From NCBI GenBank assembly GCA_023392475.1, contig JAEVZA010000360.1:1-9455 (forward strand): 9,455 nucleotides of DNA, in the 5' to 3' direction. The position numbers and the translations under genes are program-made. Source of the stretch: Actinomycetes bacterium (lineage in GTDB: Bacteria; Actinomycetota; Acidimicrobiia; Acidimicrobiales; Microtrichaceae). The notes beneath the pieces were generated by a model, which was not told the origin of the DNA, searched no databases, and saw only the letters and a list, made by a program, of their open reading frames with translations. Every line of letters begins with the position of its first letter. Within the stretch, counting starts at the first letter, position 1. Shown one piece after another: positions 6,809-9,455 of the stretch.

Positions 6809-7113
6809 GATCGGGGCCCGAACGTCGATCTGTAGCGATCGGTCGCCCCGGGCGCCCGATCCGGACGAGTTCGAGCCCGTGCGTCGATCTCGGGGCGCAA
6901 CGGTCGCTCAACGGCCGACGAGCCCCGAGTTCGAGCCCGTGCGTCGTTCTCGGACGCAGGCGACCACCTGGTGGTCGGTTCCTGGTCCGAGCTCGACGAT
7001 GCAGTGATCTCGGGGCCTGACGGTCGCTCAGCGGCCGCTGGACCCCGAGTTCGAGCCCGAACGTCGATCTCGGGGCGATCGGGACGCTCGGCGACCCGCT
7101 GACCCCGAGTTCG
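6809..7113. repeat. Tandem array of about 60-bp units, each able to form a stem-loop
   Basis: Five units start at 6809, 6867, 6927, 6989 and 7047 (lengths 58, 60, 62, 58, 60), then a truncated sixth from 7107. Each full unit begins with a version of GAGTTCGAGCCCGTGCGTCG, leads to a CTCGGGG box and ends in a hairpin-forming segment before CCCC. CTCGGGG of one unit pairs with CCCCGAG at the junction to the next. Stem-loops: 6884-6934 (TCGA, CTCGGGGC, CGGTCG / CGGCCG, GCCCCGAG, TCGA); 6942-6998 (CGTCG, CTCGGAC, CAGG, CGACCAC / GTGGTCG, CCTG, GTCCGAG, CGACG); 7005-7053 (CTCGGGG, CGGTCGC / GCGGCCG, CCCCGAG); 7064-7113 (CTCGGGG, CGGGACGC / GCGACCCG, CCCCGAG). The first unit has only the inner stem (6837-6861, GATCGG, CGCC / GGCG, CCGATC). 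The arms vary between units but stay paired. The array is intergenic and resembles mycobacterial MIRU-type minisatellites only in unit size and location; I do not recognise the family. Confidence 0.8.
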
Positions 7114-7159
7114 GGGTGGATGGGGCCAGGCCCGACTCCCCGACGCTCCCCTCGTCCCC

Positions 7160-7180
7160 GTTCCGTCACGGTGACGGAAC
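7160..7180. repeat. 21-bp perfect palindrome, partly repeated at 7512-7528
   Basis: Arms GTTCCGTCAC (7160-7169) and GTGACGGAAC (7171-7180) are exact reverse complements around one central base. It could be a dimeric regulator site or a terminator stem (loop of at least 3 bases leaves 9 bp). No start codon with gene support lies next to it. The first 17 bases recur at 7512-7528. Confidence 0.6.
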
Positions 7181-7208
7181 AGTCCCGAAGCGACGTCGGA
7201 CTGCGCTG

Positions 7209-7262
7209 CGGGCCGGCGGCACATCGCTCTTGGGGGGAACACCGAGCGTCGCCGCCGGCCCG
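7209..7262. ncRNA. Candidate structured RNA: 12-bp stem with G6 loop
   Basis: CGGGCCGGCGGC (7209-7220) is an exact reverse complement of GCCGCCGGCCCG (7251-7262). Inside, after a 4/2 internal loop, CGCTC pairs with GAGCG, leaving the loop TTGGGGGGAACACC. On the minus strand the loop holds CCCCCC, reminiscent of the actinobacterial 6C RNA, but the second C-rich hairpin of that family was not found. Strand and transcription are unknown. A terminator or a DNA cruciform is also possible. Confidence 0.4.
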
Positions 7263-7401
7263 AGCACGGGGCCCGTGCCCCTCGAGAGCTCGTGAGCAGC
7301 ACCCGGGGGTCACGGTGGGTTGTGCCACTCCATCGGTGGGGTCGGGCCCGAACTGAAGGTTCTGCGCATCGCCCGAGGACCACGATCCGTTACAAGGTGG
7401 A

Positions 7402-7428
7402 GGAACTTTCCGGTGGGGTCGGTACCGT
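7402..7428 (+). promoter_or_regulatory. Promoter-like sequence inside the gene-free stretch
   Basis: TACCGT (7423-7428) fits TANNNT and lies in CGGTACCGTGG, the same 11-mer as in front of the stress-protein gene. GGAAC at 7402-7406, 16 bases upstream, resembles the -35 of stress (ECF-type) sigma factors. A transcript would begin near 7434-7436, at the foot of the long hairpin, and run antisense into the end of lysR. The spacer contains CGGTGGGGTCGG, also present at 7334-7345. Confidence 0.35.
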
Positions 7429-7432
7429 GGAC

Positions 7433-7504
7433 GTCGTCAGTTCCCCCAGGCGGCCCGCCGGGCCTCCACGTGCGCCGGCGCGGCGGGCCGCTGGAACCGA
7501 CGAC
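7433..7504. ncRNA. Long hairpin with CCTCC loop: small RNA or lysR terminator
   Basis: The left arm GTCGTC (7433-7438), GTT (7440-7442), CCAG (7446-7449), CGGCCCGCCG (7451-7460) pairs with CGGCGGGCCG (7481-7490), CTGG (7491-7494), AAC (7495-7497), GACGAC (7499-7504). That is 23 pairs with small bulges. The 20-base loop contains CCTCC, which on the plus strand is complementary to Shine-Dalgarno sequences. Two readings compete: a small plus-strand RNA started from the promoter-like sequence just upstream, or the terminator of lysR, whose stop codon lies 13 bases away on the minus strand. No T-run is present on either side. Confidence 0.45.
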
Positions 7505-7511
7505 GCGACGG

Positions 7512-7528
7512 GTTCCGTCACGGTGACG
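7512..7528. repeat. Second copy of the GTTCCGTCAC palindrome
   Basis: The 17 bases are identical to 7160-7176 and keep the symmetric core CGTCAC/GTGACG around one base, while the right outer arm is lost. It overlaps the TGA stop codon of lysR (7518-7520). With the first copy it brackets 331 bases that hold the strongest hairpins of the stretch. Confidence 0.6.
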
Positions 7529-8408
7529 CCAGGCCGAAGGACGACGACGCGAGGGCGAGGAACGCGTCGAGGGCCCGCGACGCGGCGTCCCGGCGCCACA
7601 CCAGCGACAGCACCGCCGGCGTCCGCACCCCGCTGAGCGGCACCGTGCGCACCCGCTCGTCGACCGTCGCCGCCATCGACGCCGAGAGGATCGCCACCCC
7701 CATCCCCCGCGCCGCGAGGTCGACCACCGTGTCGGGTGCGGTCGCCTGCAGCGCGATCTCCGGCGTGGCGCCGCCGCGGGCGCACCACCGGTCGAAGGCG
7801 GCCCGGATGCCGGTGCCGACCGGGAGCGACACGACCCGGTGCGGCGCCAGCTGGCGCGCCGTCAGGCGCTCCCGCCCGGCCAGCGGGTGCGAGGGCGGGA
7901 CGAGGGCGACCAGCCCCTCGCTGACGATCTCGAGCGACGCGAGGTCGGCGGGCGGGGGACCCGCCGTGCCCACGAGCGCGAGGTCCGCTCCCCCGCCGCG
8001 CACCAGGTCCAGCAGCCGGTCGGACGCGTCCTCGTGCAGCGTCACGTCGACGCCGGGGTACCGGTCGTGGAAGGTGGCCAACGCGTCGAACAGCGGTGCC
8101 ACCGTGCACGCCACGACCATCCCGATGACGAGCTCGCCGCGCAGGAGCTCGTTCACGTCGTCGACCGCGAGGCGCACGTCGTCGGCGGCGGCGAGCGCGG
8201 CCCGGGCCGGACCCAGGGCTGCCTCCCCCGCCGCCGTCAACGACGACGTCCGACCGTTGCGCTCGATCAGCGTCGCGCCGAGCTCCTCCTCGAGCCGGCG
8301 GAGCTGCGCGCTGACCCCGGACTGGCTGATGTGGACGCGCTCGGCGGCGCGCGTGAAGTTGGCCTCCTCCGCCACCGCCACGAAGTACTCGAGCTGCCGC
8401 AGATCCAT
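7518..8408 (-). CDS. LysR-family transcriptional regulator
   Basis: A 296-residue LysR-type regulator, normal length. The N-terminal winged helix-turn-helix reads MDLRQLEYFVAVAEEANFTR, then AAERVHISQSGVSAQLRRLE (residues 1 to about 40), with the LTAAG wing end near 57-61. A linker helix and an effector-binding domain follow, starting around GELVIGMV (about 92) and typical of the periplasmic-binding-protein fold, for example DLALVGT and VALVPPSHPLAG. Such proteins bind as tetramers to a divergent promoter and respond to a small ligand, which cannot be read here. I chose ATG 8408; a GTG at 8414 is in frame, but a -10 box TAGAAT 8 bases upstream of the ATG suggests a leaderless transcript starting close to it. 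It is divergent from the SnoaL-like gene, its most likely target. Confidence 0.9.
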   Translation of the reverse strand: MDLRQLEYFVAVAEEANFTRAAERVHISQSGVSAQLRRLEEELGATLIERNGRTSSLTAAGEAALGPARAALAAADDVRLAVDDVNELLRGELVIGMVVACTVAPLFDALATFHDRYPGVDVTLHEDASDRLLDLVRGGGADLALVGTAGPPPADLASLEIVSEGLVALVPPSHPLAGRERLTARQLAPHRVVSLPVGTGIRAAFDRWCARGGATPEIALQATAPDTVVDLAARGMGVAILSASMAATVDERVRTVPLSGVRTPAVLSLVWRRDAASRALDAFLALASSSFGLASP

Positions 8409-8478
8409 GAGCACAGATTCTAGGTCCCATCCGAACCATCAGTTGGACTTCTGGTGCGACCGGGCGCAGGGTGGAGGC
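8409..8478. promoter_or_regulatory. Divergent lysR / SnoaL-like control region
   Basis: A 70-base gap. On the minus strand TAGAAT (complement of 8417-8422) is a good -10 box for lysR, 8 bases before its ATG. An imperfect inverted repeat AGGTCC (8422-8427) / GGACTT (8455-8460) spans the middle and includes the CCATCAGTTGG dyad (8447-8457); such dyads are candidates for the LysR binding site. On the plus strand no convincing -10 box is seen for the downstream gene. GGTGGAGG (8470-8477) is its purine-rich leader, with GGAGG only one base from ATG. Confidence 0.45.
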
Positions 8479-8841
8479 ATGAGCGAACGAGCGACCGCAC
8501 GGCACCCCGAGGACCTGACCCGACTGTTCGTGGAGCGGGCGAACGCCGGCGACGCCCGGGGGATCGCCGAGCTGTACGAGCCCGATGCCGTGATGGCCTA
8601 CCCACCGGGCGGCACCACGGTCGGCCGGGACGCGATCCGCGAGCTGTGGACCGAGGTGCTGTCCCACGCCCCGCACTTCGAGCCGGAGGACCCGCTGCCC
8701 ACGCTGGTGTCCGGCGACCTGGCCCTCACGTCCACGGTGGCGAAGGACGGCGCCGGGGCCCGGGCGCAGGTCGTGCGACGCCAGGCCGACGGCTCGTGGC
8801 TGCGGCTCCTCGACCAGCCGGAGTTCGTGCACCCCGACTGA
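8479..8841 (+). CDS. SnoaL/NTF2-like (DUF4440-type) protein
   Basis: A 120-residue protein with the cone-shaped NTF2-like fold pattern: an N-terminal helix (LTRLFVERANAGDARGIAEL), then YEPDAVMAYPPGGTTVGRDAIRELWTEVL, and three or four strands ending in WLRLLDQPEF. The 'A-G-D-x-x-x-x-x-x-L-Y' followed by 'D-A-V' and 'G-x-x-A-I-R' is the usual wording of SnoaL-like and DUF4440 families. These include small ketosteroid-isomerase-like enzymes, polyketide cyclases and proteins of unknown role, so no reaction is assigned. Start ATG 8479 follows GGTGGAGG. It is likely controlled by the divergent LysR protein. It is alone on its strand and ends before a convergent membrane-protein gene. Confidence 0.75.
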   Translation: MSERATARHPEDLTRLFVERANAGDARGIAELYEPDAVMAYPPGGTTVGRDAIRELWTEVLSHAPHFEPEDPLPTLVSGDLALTSTVAKDGAGARAQVVRRQADGSWLRLLDQPEFVHPD

Positions 8842-8853
8842 GCCGCCGGCGGC
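8842..8853. terminator. Palindrome directly after the SnoaL-like gene
   Basis: GCCGCCGGCGGC is a perfect 12-bp palindrome starting one base after the TGA, in the 40-base gap between convergent stops. As RNA it would give only a 4-bp stem with a 4-base loop, so a terminator role is uncertain. Confidence 0.3.
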
Positions 8854-8881
8854 GGACGCGTCGGCGCCCGGGCGGGTGCGG

Positions 8882-9455
8882 CTACGCGCCCGGTGCGGCG
8901 GACGGCGGCCCGAGCGCCGCACCGGAACCCTCGGGCCCCGCCACGGGCTCCAGGACCACGGGCGCGCTGAAGGGCGTGCGCCGTGCGAGCACCAGCAGCA
9001 GCGCCCCCACGTACACCGCCACCATCGCCGGGATCGCGATGCCCGAGTCGTTGGCCAGGCCCCCGAGCACGCCGAAGGCAACGAGCGTCAGCATCGTGGT
9101 GCGCCACACCGGCGCTCCGGCGAACCAGGTGGTGCGGCGGCCGAGCACGGCGGCCGCGCCCGCGGCGAACAGCGTGACGATCACGAGGATCCACGACCAC
9201 GAGCTCGTCGTCAGCACGTGCAGGTTCGAGTCGAGCTTGCGCTCGATGACCTCCCGCATCCCCGACGGGCCGGAGTTCGCGAACGCGGCGACGTGGCTGC
9301 CGCCCCCGACCACCGAGTCGAACACGACGAGCCCGCCGACGAGCGCCGCGCTGGCCAACCCCGCGAGGGCCAGGCGGCGCGGGGTCAGCCGCACGCCCGC
9401 CCACGCCGCGGCCGCGAGCAGCGACGTCGGCACCAGCACCAGCGCGCCGCCGAAG
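8882..9455 (-). CDS. Multi-pass membrane protein, C-terminal part (partial)
   Basis: The frame ends at TAG (8882-8884) and stays open to the window edge, giving the last 190 residues of a longer protein. A GTG at 9439 is available but is unlikely to be the real start, because the frame continues with hydrophobic codons (FGGALVLVPTSLLAAAA). About five membrane segments are visible: the leading one, LALAGLASAALVGGLVVF, WSWILVIVTLFAAGAAAVL, TMLTLVAFGVLGGLA and IPAMVAVYVGALLLVLA. A polar loop of about 35 residues holds MREVIERKLDSNLHVLTTSS. The LANDSGIAIPAM motif at the start of the last helix is one I associate with the C-terminal end of large actinobacterial integral membrane proteins of unassigned role. 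The tail is proline/alanine-rich. No function is assigned. Confidence 0.7.
   Translation of the reverse strand, partial: FGGALVLVPTSLLAAAAWAGVRLTPRRLALAGLASAALVGGLVVFDSVVGGGSHVAAFANSGPSGMREVIERKLDSNLHVLTTSSWSWILVIVTLFAAGAAAVLGRRTTWFAGAPVWRTTMLTLVAFGVLGGLANDSGIAIPAMVAVYVGALLLVLARRTPFSAPVVLEPVAGPEGSGAALGPPSAAPGA

Larger units (their letters stand above)
6698..7517. other. 820-bp gene-free stretch rich in inverted and tandem repeats
   Basis: This is the gap between the convergent stress-protein and lysR genes. I see no supported protein-coding gene: open frames exist, but they follow the repeats or run antisense to neighbours and lack start signals. The stretch holds, left to right, three hairpins (6703-6770), a tandem array of about 60-bp units (6809-7113), a 21-bp palindrome (7160-7180), a 12-bp stem with a G6 loop (7209-7262), a GCACGGG/CCCGTGC palindrome (7264-7278), a promoter-like sequence (7402-7428) and a long hairpin (7433-7504). 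The high density of paired arms suggests a structured RNA or DNA element. Confidence 0.7.

Noticed and set aside
6867..6940. tRNA-like T-arm sequence GTTCGAGCCC in the repeat units
   Set aside because: The bases flanking the loop do not form the 5-bp T stem, and no acceptor, D or anticodon arm is found. The resemblance is chance in GC-rich DNA.
6809..7113. CRISPR array: repeats of about 33 bp with 27-bp spacers
   Set aside because: The spacers are related to each other (for example ACGGTCGCTCA in two of them), the repeats differ between units and no cas genes are nearby. It is a tandem repeat with diverged units.
6556..7383. A minus-strand open frame of 275 codons with about 20-residue repeats (RPEIDARARTRG)
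   Set aside because: It overlaps the stress-protein gene in antisense, has no start signal, and its repeats only mirror the DNA repeats. The 62/58-bp units shift the frame inside the array and the changes preserve stems, not residues.
6698..7517. An insertion sequence or integrase-related element in the gene-free stretch
   Set aside because: No transposase or integrase remnant is recognisable, and no terminal inverted repeats with target duplications were found beyond the two palindrome copies.
7390..9081. A 563-codon minus-strand frame spanning lysR, the SnoaL-like gene and the membrane gene
   Set aside because: It is out of frame with the lysR and membrane genes, antisense to the SnoaL-like gene, and dominated by arginine and other low-complexity stretches.

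Overview
The window is very GC-rich bacterial DNA with mostly short gaps between genes. Mycothione reductase (mycothiol is an actinobacterial thiol), a FadE26/FadE27-type acyl-CoA dehydrogenase pair and several leaderless-looking promoters all point to an actinomycete. A deep-branching group such as the Acidimicrobiia is possible, but this is inference and the genus cannot be named from the sequence alone.

Layout: the tail of a probable HAD hydrolase (1-105, +); an extended SDR / NAD-dependent epimerase (182-1105, +); convergent to it, mycothione reductase (1115-2506, -). Divergent from mycothione reductase is a two-gene operon of acyl-CoA dehydrogenase subunits (2627-3805 and 3821-4924, +). 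In front of it lies a 20-bp near-palindrome that fits the KstR operator consensus and overlaps a possible -10 box. Convergent to this operon is a GT61/DUF563-type glycosyltransferase (4970-6094, -), divergent from a universal stress protein (6242-6697, +). After an 820-bp gene-free stretch come a LysR regulator (7518-8408, -), a divergent SnoaL/NTF2-like protein (8479-8841, +) and the C-terminal part of a multi-pass membrane protein (8882-window end, -).

Function: the clearest unit is the acyl-CoA dehydrogenase operon. The first subunit carries the catalytic glutamate and the second lacks it, as in the heteromeric (alpha2beta2) dehydrogenases of actinobacterial sterol side-chain beta-oxidation. 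The operator upstream suggests steroid- or acyl-CoA-responsive repression. Mycothione reductase serves redox homeostasis and the stress protein is an ATP-binding type. The lysR/NTF2 pair looks like a regulator with a divergently transcribed target.

The most unusual part is the gene-free stretch 6698-7517, between convergent genes. It holds a tandem array of about 60-bp units (6809-7113). Each unit can fold into a stem-loop whose two arms change together between units, including one unit in which both arms of the outer stem changed in a compensatory way. Around the array are a 21-bp palindrome (7160-7180) partly repeated at the 3' end of lysR (7512-7528), a 12-bp perfect stem with a G6 loop (7209-7262), and a long hairpin with CCTCC in its loop (7433-7504) just downstream of a promoter-like sequence. 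I do not recognise this arrangement as a known family.
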